Below, piece after piece: positions 1 to 7,992 of a stretch of DNA of 64,000 nucleotides (the first letter of the stretch is position 1; every line of letters begins with the position of its first letter). Position numbers and translations under genes: made by a program. The stretch is taken from NCBI GenBank assembly GCA_016720065.1, contig JADJXY010000002.1, forward strand, positions 2,431,001 through 2,495,000, given 5' to 3'. The notes below the pieces were generated by a model. It saw nothing but the letters and a program-made list of their open reading frames with translations, had not been told where the DNA came from and did no database searches. The DNA is from Betaproteobacteria bacterium (GTDB lineage Bacteria > Pseudomonadota > Gammaproteobacteria > Burkholderiales > Rhodocyclaceae).

Positions 1-1707
1 GAGGCCGAGCAGCGGGCCGGCTTGGCCGTGCTCCGCGGCGATGGCGGCGATGTGCGCGTGGTGGTGCCCGACGGCGACGGCGGGAATGCCCCGTTCCGCG
101 GCGAAAGCCTGGGCCAGCCGGGTGGAGGGGAAATCCGGGTGCAGGTCGTGGGCGACCAGATCGGGGCTCACGTCGAGGATGGCCAGCAGGTGGGCGACGG
201 TCTCTTCGAGAAAGCCGATGGCCACCGCATTGTCCAGGCCGCCGATGTGCTGGGAGAGAAAGGCCTGGTGTCCCTTGGCGACGCATACCGTGTTCTTCAG
301 GTAGGCGCCGAAGGCCAGCACGGCGGGGCCGTCTTCCGCCAGGGGGATGGGCAGGGGCGTGTAACCCCGGGCGCGGCGGATAAAGGTTACCGTCCCTCCT
401 CCTTCAAGGGGGGCGAAATCGGGGTTTCGCAGAGCGGCGCTCTGCGCCGATTGAGCGGGCAGGCTATGCAGAGCCTGCCCTGGGAGCTTAGGAGGGGGAT
501 GGGGTTTGGAGCGACCGGCAGCAGCCCCATCCCCACCCCGGCCCTCCCCTTGAAGGGGGGGGAGTGTCGGCCGCACTACAGAATCGTCGCAACGCACGAC
601 GACGGCCCGGTCGTGGACGAGGTAGGCATCGGCGATGCCGGAAAGGCGCTGCAATGCCTCGTCGTTGGCGATCACCAGGGGCTCGCCGTGGGGATTGGCG
701 CTGGTCATCACCAGCAAGAGGTCGCTGGGGGCGTCGCGCCAGGCGGTGCCGGCGGGGCGGCCGGCGGCCTCGTGCCAGAGCAGCAAGTGGAGCGGCGTGG
801 CCGGCAGCATGGCGCCCAGCCAGACGAGGCCGGGGGCGATGCCCGGCAGATCGGCTTCGCCCTTGGGGCAGAGGACGATGGGGGCCGCCGGGTCCTTCAG
901 CAGCGCGGTCTCGGCCGGGCCGACCCGGGCGAAAGGCGCCAGGGAGGAGGCGTTCAGGGCCATGACGGCGAAGGGCTTTTCCTCCCTGTGCTTCCTCGCC
1001 CGCAGTTCGGCGACGGCGGTGGCATTGCGGGCGTCGCAGGCCAGTTGGAAACCGCCCAGGCCCTTGAGGGCGACGATCCTGCCCGCTTGCAGGAGGGCCA
1101 GAGCGGCGGCGATGGGGTCTCCTGGTAGTTCTGCACCCCCAGCATCGAGCAGGCGCGGGCGCGGGCCGCAGTCCGGGCAGCAGGTGGTTTCGGCGTGGAA
1201 GCGGCGATCGGCCGGATCGGTGTATTCGGCGGCGCAGGGCGCGCAAAGCGGGAAAGGGGCCAGGCTCGTCTTTTTGCGGTCGTAGGGGATGCCGGCACTG
1301 ACCGTGTAGCGCGGGCCACAGTGGGTGCAGGTGGTGAAGGCGTAGCGCCATCGCCGGCCCGCCGGATCGCAGAGGTCGGCGAGGCAGGCGGGACAGGTCG
1401 CGGCGTCGGGGCCTATGGCGGTGCTGACCGGGCCCGACGCACTGTCGACGATGCGAAAATCCAGCGGCGCCCAGTCGTCAGCCAAAGGCTCCCGCGCCAC
1501 CGAATCGATGCGCGCAAGACGCGGCGCCTCGGCACGCAGGTGTGCCTCGAACTCGGACCAGCGGGGACCGTCGATGGCGACCTCGACGCCTTCCCCATTG
1601 TTGCGCACCCACCCCCGCAGGCCGAGCGCCTGAGCGATCCGCCAGACGTGAGGCCGGAAGCCCACCCCCTGGACAAGCCCGCCAATGCGGTACAACCAAC
1701 CGGCCAT
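1..1707 (-). CDS. hypF: HypF carbamoyltransferase, [NiFe]-hydrogenase maturation (C-terminus off the window)
   Basis: HypF makes and transfers the carbamoyl group that becomes the cyanide ligands of the [NiFe] active site. The frame is open from an ATG at 1707 to the window edge (569 residues; the family is usually about 750-780, so the C-terminus is missing). The N-terminus is an acylphosphatase domain (GLVQGVGFRPHVWRIA, then GWVRNNGEGVEV). Two Zn-finger blocks follow (CPACLADLC; TTCTHCGPRYT; CPDCGPR), then the YrdC-like domain (KGLGGFQLACDA, MTSANPHGEP, CDDSVVR) and the start of the Kae1-like domain (RRARGYTPLP, VGHHHAHIAA). About 57 extra residues, encoded by a palindromic repeat, lie between DDSVVRP and the RRARGY motif. 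Other hyp genes lie upstream on the same strand, separated by a toxin-antitoxin/cas4-like cassette. Identity is certain; whether the insertion is tolerated is not known. Confidence 0.95.
   Translation of the reverse strand, partial: MAGWLYRIGGLVQGVGFRPHVWRIAQALGLRGWVRNNGEGVEVAIDGPRWSEFEAHLRAEAPRLARIDSVAREPLADDWAPLDFRIVDSASGPVSTAIGPDAATCPACLADLCDPAGRRWRYAFTTCTHCGPRYTVSAGIPYDRKKTSLAPFPLCAPCAAEYTDPADRRFHAETTCCPDCGPRPRLLDAGGAELPGDPIAAALALLQAGRIVALKGLGGFQLACDARNATAVAELRARKHREEKPFAVMALNASSLAPFARVGPAETALLKDPAAPIVLCPKGEADLPGIAPGLVWLGAMLPATPLHLLLWHEAAGRPAGTAWRDAPSDLLLVMTSANPHGEPLVIANDEALQRLSGIADAYLVHDRAVVVRCDDSVVRPTLPPLQGEGRGGDGAAAGRSKPHPPPKLPGQALHSLPAQSAQSAALRNPDFAPLEGGGTVTFIRRARGYTPLPIPLAEDGPAVLAFGAYLKNTVCVAKGHQAFLSQHIGGLDNAVAIGFLEETVAHLLAILDVSPDLVAHDLHPDFPSTRLAQAFAAERGIPAVAVGHHHAHIAAIAAEHGQAGPLLGL
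394..564. repeat. In-frame palindromic repeat element inside hypF
   Basis: The element is bounded by CCCTCCTCCTTCAAGGGGGG (394-413) and CCCTCCCCTTGAAGGGGGGG (542-561), which are imperfect inverted copies of each other. Inside are two perfect hairpins: GCAGAGCG/CGCTCTGC (429-436 and 438-445, 1-nt loop) and GGGCAGGCT/AGCCTGCCC (457-465 and 472-480, 6-nt loop). It spans 171 bp, or 57 codons, and has no stop in the hypF frame. It encodes a Pro/Gly/Ala-rich stretch absent from ordinary HypF, where only a few residues separate DDSVVR from RRxRGY. The stretch CCCATCCCCACCCCGGCCCT at 526-545 has the look of a dispersed GC-rich repeat. Insertion into an already existing hypF is inferred from the family alignment held in memory. 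Confidence 0.8.
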
Positions 1708-1759
1708 GCCCGTTCCCGCGTGAAAAGTTTGAGCTTACGCCCGGTAGCGCTTTTGCGCA

Positions 1760-2377
1760 TTACAGTGCCGCGCGCCTATCCGACGGCCAGCCCCTCTGCT
1801 CCAACGTGCGCCGCGACCCTTCCCCCCCCGACGTGCAGCGCTGCGCACCGCGGCAGCGCGCATCGTTGAGCGGCGGTGGCAGAACGCCCGAATGGACCAT
1901 GGCGCGAATCGTGGCGGCGGTTTCTTCCACCCGCCGCTGCAGCTCGGCTGTGATCTCGATTTGGCGGCGTCGTCGGCTGCTGACGTGGTAGATCGCGCCG
2001 CACGGCACGAGCCGCGCCAGCATTTCTTCGAGGCACAGAGCCTGCCCCGCCAGTTGCAAGTCGTCGTTCAGCCATTTGCGCTTGGGACCGTGCTTGTACT
2101 CGACGGGATACACGGTGCCGTCGGGTCAGAACTCGACCACGTCGCACTTTCCGATGAGTCCGATGCGGTCGTTCCAGATCGGAAGCGCGTGCTCCACCCG
2201 CGCGCCATCGCGCGTGACCGCGTGATCGACCCGGTCGACGCGCGCATGTTCGGCATTGCCGCGCGCCGTATGCAGGTTGTCGGCGAACTCGCCTTCCTGG
2301 TAAATCAGGCCGCAGCGCCGTGGGCAGTAGGCGTACTGGTTTAGGGCGGAGAGGTTGACGAACTGGTCTTCGATCAT
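1760..2377 (-). pseudogene. Solitary Cas4-like PD-(D/E)XK nuclease, broken by an in-frame TGA
   Basis: From an ATG at 2377 the protein begins with the Cas4 signature NLSALNQYAYCPRRC and continues to GKCDVVEF, then meets TGA at 2128-2126. The same frame resumes directly with PDGTVYPVEYKHG, QLAGQALCLEEML and GAIYHVSSRRRR, all typical of Cas4 (DUF83). Nuclease residues D (GKCD) and E-x-K (VEYK) lie on either side of the stop. The C-terminal cysteine cluster, usually four cysteines with the N-terminal one, looks degraded (DARCRGAQRC, then low-complexity residues). Cas4 is a 5'-3' exonuclease used in CRISPR adaptation, but no cas1, cas2 or array is visible. The ATG overlaps the vapC stop (ATGA), suggesting co-translation. 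It is probably a decayed gene; a sequencing error or readthrough cannot be excluded. Confidence 0.75.
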
Positions 2378-2762
2378 GACCCGGACGGGTCGAGCAGGGT
2401 CAGGCCGGAGACGGACTTGAAGTCCGCCACGTTGCCTGTCATCAACGGCAAACCCTCGACCAGGGCACTGGCGGCGATGATGGCGTCGGGCAATTTGATC
2501 GCCGACTGGCCGCGCAGCGCGATCACGCGATCCACCACCGCTCGCGTCAGCGCCAGTTCGCCATGCCACGCAGCAGGTTCTCGGCGTCGCGCCGGCTTTG
2601 TTCGGTATGCCCGCGCCAGCCGAGGAGTTCCATGGTGGTGATGACCGATACCACCGCCCCGGCGGCCAACGCCTGCTCGACGTTTTCGACGAGGGCCGGC
2701 GCAGCGCCGACACTCAGGTAGTCGATCAGAACATTGGTATCGATGAGGCAGCGGCCGCTCAT
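2374..2762 (-). pseudogene. vapC: VapC-type PIN-domain toxin, frameshifted
   Basis: VapC toxins are PIN-domain ribonucleases. The N-terminal half from ATG 2762 reads MSGRCLIDTNVLIDYL and ends TTMELLGWRGH..LLRGMANWR at a stop near 2547. The second half continues in another minus-strand frame: ELALTRAVVDRVIALRG, KLPDAIIAASALVEGLPLMT, then a stop at 2374-2376. Together they make a normal-length PIN protein of about 128 residues with its acidic residues (D in LIDTN, E in TMELLG, D in LPDAI). The frame changes around 2560-2575, in GGCATGGCGAACTGGCG. The start overlaps the antitoxin stop and the end overlaps the cas4-like ATG. A real inactivating mutation fits with the broken neighbour, but a single-base assembly error would look the same. 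Confidence 0.75.
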
Positions 2763-3013
2763 TTTTCGGCGGCCCGCCCGTCCCATTCGGAGCGCATCGT
2801 GTTGAACTCGTCGCGCAGGCGTACCGGATCGCCCTTGGGAAAGCTCGCACGTGCCGCTCGCGCCAGCGCAACGATGTCCGAGGCCAGTTCCTGCGTCGAT
2901 GAGGCTTCGTACATGACGATGATCCGCGCCTGCTTGACATCCGCCGGCAGCTTGTCGCTGCTGACTTCGATTCGGTGATTGACGATGGGCGCGTCGATTT
3001 CAACGGCGATCAT
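2759..3013 (-). CDS. Small antitoxin-like protein, partner of the adjacent VapC
   Basis: An 84-residue protein (MIAVEIDAPIVNHRIEV..., ending DGRAAEK). It lies directly upstream of the PIN toxin gene, with its TGA inside the toxin ATG (ATGA). Size, position and coupling are those of a type II antitoxin. The N-terminus starts with a short beta-rich segment, and the C-terminal half is charged and helical (LARAARASFPKGDPVRLRDEF), as in toxin-binding tails. I do not recognise a specific DNA-binding family with certainty, so the assignment rests mainly on context. The 190 bp upstream (3014-3203), back to hypB, hold no other gene and should contain its promoter. Confidence 0.6.
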   Translation of the reverse strand: MIAVEIDAPIVNHRIEVSSDKLPADVKQARIIVMYEASSTQELASDIVALARAARASFPKGDPVRLRDEFNTMRSEWDGRAAEK

Positions 3014-3203
3014 GGGGTGTCTCCTCGGTTGCGGGTGTGGCCTGGGGGATCAGTCTAGCTTTCGATCACCGGAAATACTACGGCTCGAGCAGTTCCACGC
3101 CCGCGGGCAGGCGATCCCGATGGACGGTAACCCCATAGTCGGCGAATGAACGGGGCGCCATCGGCCATAAGGGAAGCGCCCACGACAAACCAGCCGCCAC
3201 GGC

Positions 3204-4313
3204 TCACTTGGCCGCCAACTGACGTTCCAGTTCGGCCACCCGACGCTTCAGCGCGTCGACGGATTCCGCGCGCTTGCCGCGCTGCGCTTCCAACCCCTTC
3301 TCGATCCAGTCCAGCCAGGCGGCCATGCCGTCGCCGCTGGTGGCGGAAACACGGAACACCGTCAGCTTGGGATTCACCTTACGGGCGTTTTCCTCGGCCA
3401 GGTCGGCGTTGAAATCCAGGTAGGGCAGCAGGTCGCACTTGTTGAGGAGCATGACCTCGGCGGCCCGGAACATGTCCGGGTACTTCAGCGGCTTGTCCTC
3501 GCCCTCGGTCACCGAGAGGATGGCCACCTTGTGCTGCTCGCCCAGGTCGAAGGCGGCGGGACAGACCAGGTTGCCGACGTTCTCGATGAGGAAGAGCGAT
3601 GCCTCGGCCGGCTGCAGGCGCTGCAGGGCGTGGCCGACCATGTGGGCGTCCAGGTGGCAGCCCTTGCCGGTGTTGATCTGCAGGGCCGGCACGCCGGTGG
3701 CGCGGATGCGCTCGGCGTCGACGGAGGTTTGCTGGTCGCCTTCGACGACGGTGATGGCGAGTTTGCCCCTCAGGGCTTCGATGGTCTTCACCAGCAGCGT
3801 GGTCTTGCCGGAGCCGGGGCTGGAAACCAGGTTGAGGGCGAAGATGCCCCGCTCGTCGAACCAGGCGCGGTTGGCCCGGGCATAGGTGTTGTTCTTGGCC
3901 AGGATGTCCTGCTCGATCTGCACCATGCGGCTCTGGCTCATGCCCGGGGCGTGGGCACGGGCGGGACCGGTGCCGTAGTCGAGGTCGCCGCCGACGCCGG
4001 GAGCGTGGCCGCGGGCGTGCTCACCCCCATGAGCGTGGCTGTGCACCGTGCCGTCGGCGTGGCGATGGACATGGCCGTGGTCGCCGGCGTGCACATGGCC
4101 GTGGCTATGGGTGGTGCCGTCGGCGTGGGTGTGCACGTGCGCGTGGGCGCCCTCCAGGGCCGCATCGCCATGACTGTGGGCATGGTCGTCCCCATGCTCG
4201 TGGCTGTGGCTATGGACCGTGCCATCGGCATGGACATGGGGGTGATCGTGGGGGTGGAGGGCGTCGCCCTCGACGCGGGTTTCACCCGCACCGCAACCGC
4301 AAACCGTACACAT
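3204..4313 (-). CDS. hypB: HypB, Ni-binding GTPase with long His-rich N-terminus
   Basis: HypB is the GTPase that helps deliver nickel to the hydrogenase large subunit. The start MCTVCGCGAGE carries the N-terminal CxxCGC nickel site, and this fixes the ATG at 4313 rather than the longer open frame. Residues 20-103 contain 29 histidines, arranged in repeats such as HADGTVHSH and HADGTTHSH, a nickel-storage type of segment. The G domain follows: P-loop SSPGSGKTT (about 164-172), VVEGDQQTS, IENVGNLVCP, VTEGEDKPLKYP and NKCDLLPYL. A coiled tail (DALKRRVAELERQLAAK) ends the protein at 369 residues. hypA lies 19 bp upstream. The cassette ahead of hypF begins after this gene. Confidence 0.97.
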   Translation of the reverse strand: MCTVCGCGAGETRVEGDALHPHDHPHVHADGTVHSHSHEHGDDHAHSHGDAALEGAHAHVHTHADGTTHSHGHVHAGDHGHVHRHADGTVHSHAHGGEHARGHAPGVGGDLDYGTGPARAHAPGMSQSRMVQIEQDILAKNNTYARANRAWFDERGIFALNLVSSPGSGKTTLLVKTIEALRGKLAITVVEGDQQTSVDAERIRATGVPALQINTGKGCHLDAHMVGHALQRLQPAEASLFLIENVGNLVCPAAFDLGEQHKVAILSVTEGEDKPLKYPDMFRAAEVMLLNKCDLLPYLDFNADLAEENARKVNPKLTVFRVSATSGDGMAAWLDWIEKGLEAQRGKRAESVDALKRRVAELERQLAAK

Positions 4314-4332
4314 CGTCTCGTCTCCTCTCCGC

Positions 4333-4674
4333 TCACTCGATCTCGATTTCCTTGACCCGCATCTCCGTGCCGGCCGTGGCTTGAACCTGGTGGCTGCCGC
4401 AGACGGGGCAGGCCCCCCACAATTCTTCCATGGGCACCGTGGCGCCGCACACCATGCACCAGCCGGCCCCCGCAACCGGAACGATGTCCAGCACCGCTCC
4501 CTGGGCGAGACTGCCGTGGGTGACCGCCTCGAAGCAGAAGGCCAGGGATTCCGGCTCCACGGCCGAGAGCCGGCCGATTTCCAGCACCACCGTCTTCACC
4601 CGCACTGCGCTCTCGCGCCGGGCCGTCTCTTCCACCAGTTGCAACACGCCCTCGGCGAGGGACATTTCATGCAT
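4333..4674 (-). CDS. hypA: HypA, hydrogenase nickel metallochaperone
   Basis: A 113-residue HypA. It starts with the conserved MHEMSLAEGVLQLVEE, in which His2 is part of the nickel site. The zinc site is two CxxC pairs, CMVC and CPVC, in the second half. HypA works with HypB to insert nickel into the [NiFe] hydrogenase precursor in the cytoplasm. It overlaps the end of the upstream hupK-like gene by 8 bp and precedes hypB by 19 bp, so the three are surely one transcript. Confidence 0.97.
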   Translation of the reverse strand: MHEMSLAEGVLQLVEETARRESAVRVKTVVLEIGRLSAVEPESLAFCFEAVTHGSLAQGAVLDIVPVAGAGWCMVCGATVPMEELWGACPVCGSHQVQATAGTEMRVKEIEIE

Positions 4675-5614
4675 CGCTCACACTCACCTTCAATTCATGG
4701 GGCAGGCAGGGGTCGAGGGCCAGCACCGCCTGCTCCAGGCCACGCCGCGCCGCGTCCTCGTCCGGCCACCGTCTGCCATCCACCAGGGCCGCCAGGGCCG
4801 CGGCATCGACAAAATGGCGGTCGGTGGGGGCCCAGACACGGTAGGCCACCACCCGGCCCGCCTCCAGCCGCGCGCCGTGGGTCAACACGCCGCGAGCGGT
4901 GAGGGTCTGCCCGACGCCCCAGCCAGCGCCGCCGGCCATCGCCACCGGATAGGGCGCACCGCTGGCCAGGGACCGGGCGGCTTGAACCACCGCGCCCAGG
5001 CGCTCGCGGTAGGCTGCGGCCACCGTGGAGGGCCCCTCCGCTGGCGGCGCCGCCAGCGTCGGGTTCTTCCAGTATGGGAGCCAATCGGCGGGGTGCAAAG
5101 AAGGGAAATCAAATTCGGCACAAGCCGGACCTTGCCCCAGGACCCCCAGGCAGCGGGCGGCCAGGGAATGCGCTTGAGCCACCCCCGCCCAGGCAGCCGC
5201 GGCGACACCGAGCAGCGTGCCTTCCAGGACCCGGTCGGTTGCAGCGCGGAGCCCGGCGCCACCCCGGGCTCCGCGCCAGATGGCGAAGGCCTCGGTGGCC
5301 TGAGGAAGGCCGAGGGCCGGGGGCCAGTCGAGGAGGAGGCGCCAGAGGTGCTCGTGCAGCATTTCCGCCCACAAGGGCTGCGGATCGGCCGGCGGCAGGA
5401 TTCTGTCCCCGGCTCCGGCCAGGGCTGCCTCGGCGGCCCTGCGTTGGGCCTGGGCGCACACACTGAAGAGAACTGGTACGGTCTCGACCACGACTGCGGC
5501 GGGCTTTCCCAGGTACAGGCGCGTCACCTGCGGGCGTTGCAGAGCGACTTCCAGGTCCGCGAGCCGCCCCTCGGCGTAACGGGCGCCTACGCTCAGTTGG
5601 CCGACCGCATTCAT
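4667..5614 (-). CDS. hupK: HupK/HoxV-like hydrogenase maturation protein, degenerate large-subunit paralogue
   Basis: A 315-residue protein, taken from ATG 5614 (MNAVGQLSVGARYAEGRL), followed by hypA. It resembles the [NiFe] large subunit with its metal-binding motifs eroded. The N-terminal CxxC region is reduced to VPVLFSVCAQAQRRAAEAAL and the C-terminal motif to LDPCLPHEL, so it cannot carry the normal NiFe site. HupK/HoxV proteins are known scaffolds or helpers in assembling the Fe(CN)2CO group. Position at the head of hypAB supports this. The hydrogenase structural genes are not in the window. The symbol is by resemblance; sequence divergence in this family is high. Confidence 0.75.
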   Translation of the reverse strand: MNAVGQLSVGARYAEGRLADLEVALQRPQVTRLYLGKPAAVVVETVPVLFSVCAQAQRRAAEAALAGAGDRILPPADPQPLWAEMLHEHLWRLLLDWPPALGLPQATEAFAIWRGARGGAGLRAATDRVLEGTLLGVAAAAWAGVAQAHSLAARCLGVLGQGPACAEFDFPSLHPADWLPYWKNPTLAAPPAEGPSTVAAAYRERLGAVVQAARSLASGAPYPVAMAGGAGWGVGQTLTARGVLTHGARLEAGRVVAYRVWAPTDRHFVDAAALAALVDGRRWPDEDAARRGLEQAVLALDPCLPHELKVSVSDA

Positions 5615-5954
5615 GGGCGAACGCGCCGCAGGGTGCGATGCGAGCGCCCCACCCCGGGCAGCCGAGCCGCGCCAGAAGCGTAGGGCCGTACGATAACGAG
5701 ACGAGCAAGTCCACAAAGCATGACGAAGGGCAAGGGGCGCCAGGGGGAATCAGGATTATGCCCCACAAGCCTTCGCTGGCCCCCTGCACCGACACCAGGG
5801 CATCACCCCGGCACAAGCGGCAGAAAATCGGGGTAAACCGGTACAAATCCCTGATACCGAACAAGCATCGCGGGCCAGAAGCCCCTTAAAATGGCAGCAT
5901 CGCGTATCACTAAAGTAATAAGAAACACGCGCCGCGGCGCTACCGGGAAAAGTC
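5615..5954. promoter_or_regulatory. Divergent intergenic region between hupK-hypAB and the TonB receptor operon
   Basis: These 340 bp separate two divergent operons and must hold both promoters. No gene with family support is seen. A -10-like TTAAAAT occurs on the plus strand at 5886-5892, without a clear -35. On the minus strand, near 5728-5747, there is a GG...GC pair like a sigma-54 site, but its spacing is 2 bp too short. I do not recognise a riboswitch here. The 3' half is noticeably more AT-rich than the neighbouring genes. Confidence 0.4.
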
Positions 5955-7985
5955 ATGCTCCACCATCGAAATCGCTGGATCTTCGCGGTCCTGTGCGCGG
6001 CCCTGGGTTGCGCGCGTGCCATGGCCGAATCCGGGGGTGCCGTACCGGACATGAGCCTGGAAGAACTGCTCAATACGGAAGTCACCAGCGCGTCGCGCAA
6101 GGCCCAGAGCCAGCAGAGCGTCGCAGCCGCCGTCTTTGTCATCACCCGCGAAGACATCGCCCGTTCCGGAGCACGCAATCTGCCGGACCTTCTGGCCATG
6201 GCACCCGGCATCGAGGTGGCGCGCATCGGCAACGACCGTTGGGCGGTCTCGGCGCGGGGCTTCAACGGACGCTTCGCCAACAAGCTCCAGGTATTGAAGG
6301 ATGGCCGCAGCCTCTATTCCCCCCTCTTTTCAGGAGTCTTTTGGGAAGTCGAGGATACGGTGCTCGAAGATATCGAACGCATCGAGATCATCCGGGGACC
6401 CAACGCGGCAAGCTGGGGATCAAATGCCGTCAATGGAACCATCAACATCGTCACGCGCAAGGCGCGGGACACCCAGGGCGGCTTGGTCGCAGTGCTTGCC
6501 GGGAGCGATGACCGAGGCAATGGGGTCGCCCGCTACGGCGCCCCTCTTGGCGAAAGCGGCCACATCCGCGTTTTTGGCAAGGCCGTGAATCGCCGGGCCG
6601 GATTCTCCCCGTCCGGCGGGAAGGGGGACGACGAAAGCGACATGGGCATGGCCGGCTTCCGCGCGGATTTCGTTACCGCTCCAGGAAACCGCTTGATGCT
6701 CACCGGCGGGGTCGCGCGGCAACACGGCGATGACATTTATCGCTTTGCGGATCCGCTCCAGCCTCCCAATTACATCAACGCGTTGCGCTCGACCCTGCAC
6801 CTGCACTCGGAGTATCTGCAGGCCCGGTTCGATTCCCTGCAGGACGACGGTTCGGAGTGGTCTCTCCAGGCTTACCTCGTCCACGATTACCTCGATTCCG
6901 TACACACCAGCACCCAGCGCAGGACCACCGTCGATCTTGACGCCCAGTACCATTTTTCCCCCTTGGGAACGCACGACCTGATCGTGGGCATCAATGCGAG
7001 GAGTTCCCGGGATTCCATTTCCACCGCGTCGGACTTCCTGCGCTTTCGCGACGCCGATCGGGAATTCACCTTGCTGAGCGTCTTCGCCCTGGATGAAATC
7101 ACGCTGATTCCGGAACGTCTGCGCATCAGCCTCGGCGCGCGACTGGAGCACAACAATTTCTCGGGCGCGGCCTTCCAGCCCACGGCACGTTTCCTGTGGA
7201 CTCCAAATGCCGACCAAACGGTATGGGGCGCTGTTTCGAGGGCCAATAGAACCCCCTCCCGCGCTGACATGGACACCATCATCGTCGCCAGCGTCATTCC
7301 CCCAAGCGGCTCCCTACCGGTACCCCTGCTGGCAACCTATATGGGCGACAACGGCAGATCACTGCGATCCGAACGCATGGATGCGGCAGAGCTGGGCTAC
7401 CGCCAGCGCTTTGGCCCGAGCTTTTCACTCGACACTTCCGCCTTCATCCACCGCTACCGCGACGTGGTTTCCCTGTCCTCAGGCAGCGTCGACCTGAGCA
7501 CCCTGGGCCTGGGATACGCCCAGCTTCCCCTCGTTTCCACCAACGACGAGCACGGCCATATCTACGGACTCGAGGTCGCCGCCTTTGCGCAAATCACGCC
7601 CGCGTGGCGCCTCCAGCCCAGCTACACCTGGCAACGCGCCAGCATTCGGGGAAGTCAGAATCCGGCCTCGACAAGCCTCGCTTCGCGGGACGAGGGCAAG
7701 ATTCCCCGCCACATGCTGTCCCTGCGCTCCCAGCACAACCTCGCCAAGGCCCACCAACTGGATTTCTGGCTCAAGTACAAGAGCCGCATCGAGGCCTTCG
7801 GCATTCCTGACCGGGCCAACCTGGATGTCCGCTACGCCTGGGCCATCGATCGCTGCACCGATCTGTCCCTCGTCGGCCAGAACCTGCTCCATCGCCGCAC
7901 CCTGGAGTATCTCTCCGACACTTTGCCGTCGGCGCCGATCGAAATCGGGCGAGGTGCCTACCTCCGCCTGGAACATCGTTTCTGA
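5955..7985 (+). CDS. TonB-dependent receptor-like outer-membrane protein of a signalling cluster
   Basis: A 676-residue outer-membrane beta-barrel. The signal peptide is MLHHRNRWIFAVLCAALGCARAMA. The plug domain has SLEELLNTEVTSASRK, VFVITREDIARSGARNLPDLL, GIEVARI and IERIEIIRGPNAASWGSNAVNGTINIVT. The barrel ends with the typical terminal aromatic (YLRLEHRF). The early ELLNTEVTSASRK segment marks a subfamily often found next to YfiR-like proteins and two-component kinases, which is what follows here. It is shorter than siderophore receptors and its ligand is unknown. The next gene starts 7 bp after its stop. It may act as a sensor receptor rather than a nutrient transporter; this is inferred from context. 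Confidence 0.85.
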   Translation: MLHHRNRWIFAVLCAALGCARAMAESGGAVPDMSLEELLNTEVTSASRKAQSQQSVAAAVFVITREDIARSGARNLPDLLAMAPGIEVARIGNDRWAVSARGFNGRFANKLQVLKDGRSLYSPLFSGVFWEVEDTVLEDIERIEIIRGPNAASWGSNAVNGTINIVTRKARDTQGGLVAVLAGSDDRGNGVARYGAPLGESGHIRVFGKAVNRRAGFSPSGGKGDDESDMGMAGFRADFVTAPGNRLMLTGGVARQHGDDIYRFADPLQPPNYINALRSTLHLHSEYLQARFDSLQDDGSEWSLQAYLVHDYLDSVHTSTQRRTTVDLDAQYHFSPLGTHDLIVGINARSSRDSISTASDFLRFRDADREFTLLSVFALDEITLIPERLRISLGARLEHNNFSGAAFQPTARFLWTPNADQTVWGAVSRANRTPSRADMDTIIVASVIPPSGSLPVPLLATYMGDNGRSLRSERMDAAELGYRQRFGPSFSLDTSAFIHRYRDVVSLSSGSVDLSTLGLGYAQLPLVSTNDEHGHIYGLEVAAFAQITPAWRLQPSYTWQRASIRGSQNPASTSLASRDEGKIPRHMLSLRSQHNLAKAHQLDFWLKYKSRIEAFGIPDRANLDVRYAWAIDRCTDLSLVGQNLLHRRTLEYLSDTLPSAPIEIGRGAYLRLEHRF

Positions 7986-7992
7986 GCCCGCC

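Noticed and set aside
22..1128. A 368-codon plus-strand open frame at the left edge
   Set aside because: It is the reverse of the hypF frame and has no recognisable family features.
1760..2377. Reading the cas4-like TGA as a selenocysteine or other recoding site
   Set aside because: Cas4 has no selenocysteine at this place, no SECIS-like structure is evident, and the neighbouring vapC is also broken, so decay is simpler.
1708..3203. A CRISPR array near the cas4-like gene
   Set aside because: No regularly spaced direct repeats of 25-40 bp are visible here or elsewhere in the window.
5728..5747. A sigma-54-like site before hupK on the minus strand (TGGCGCCCCTTGC)
   Set aside because: Only 8 bases lie between the GG and GC pairs; the -24/-12 promoter needs 10.
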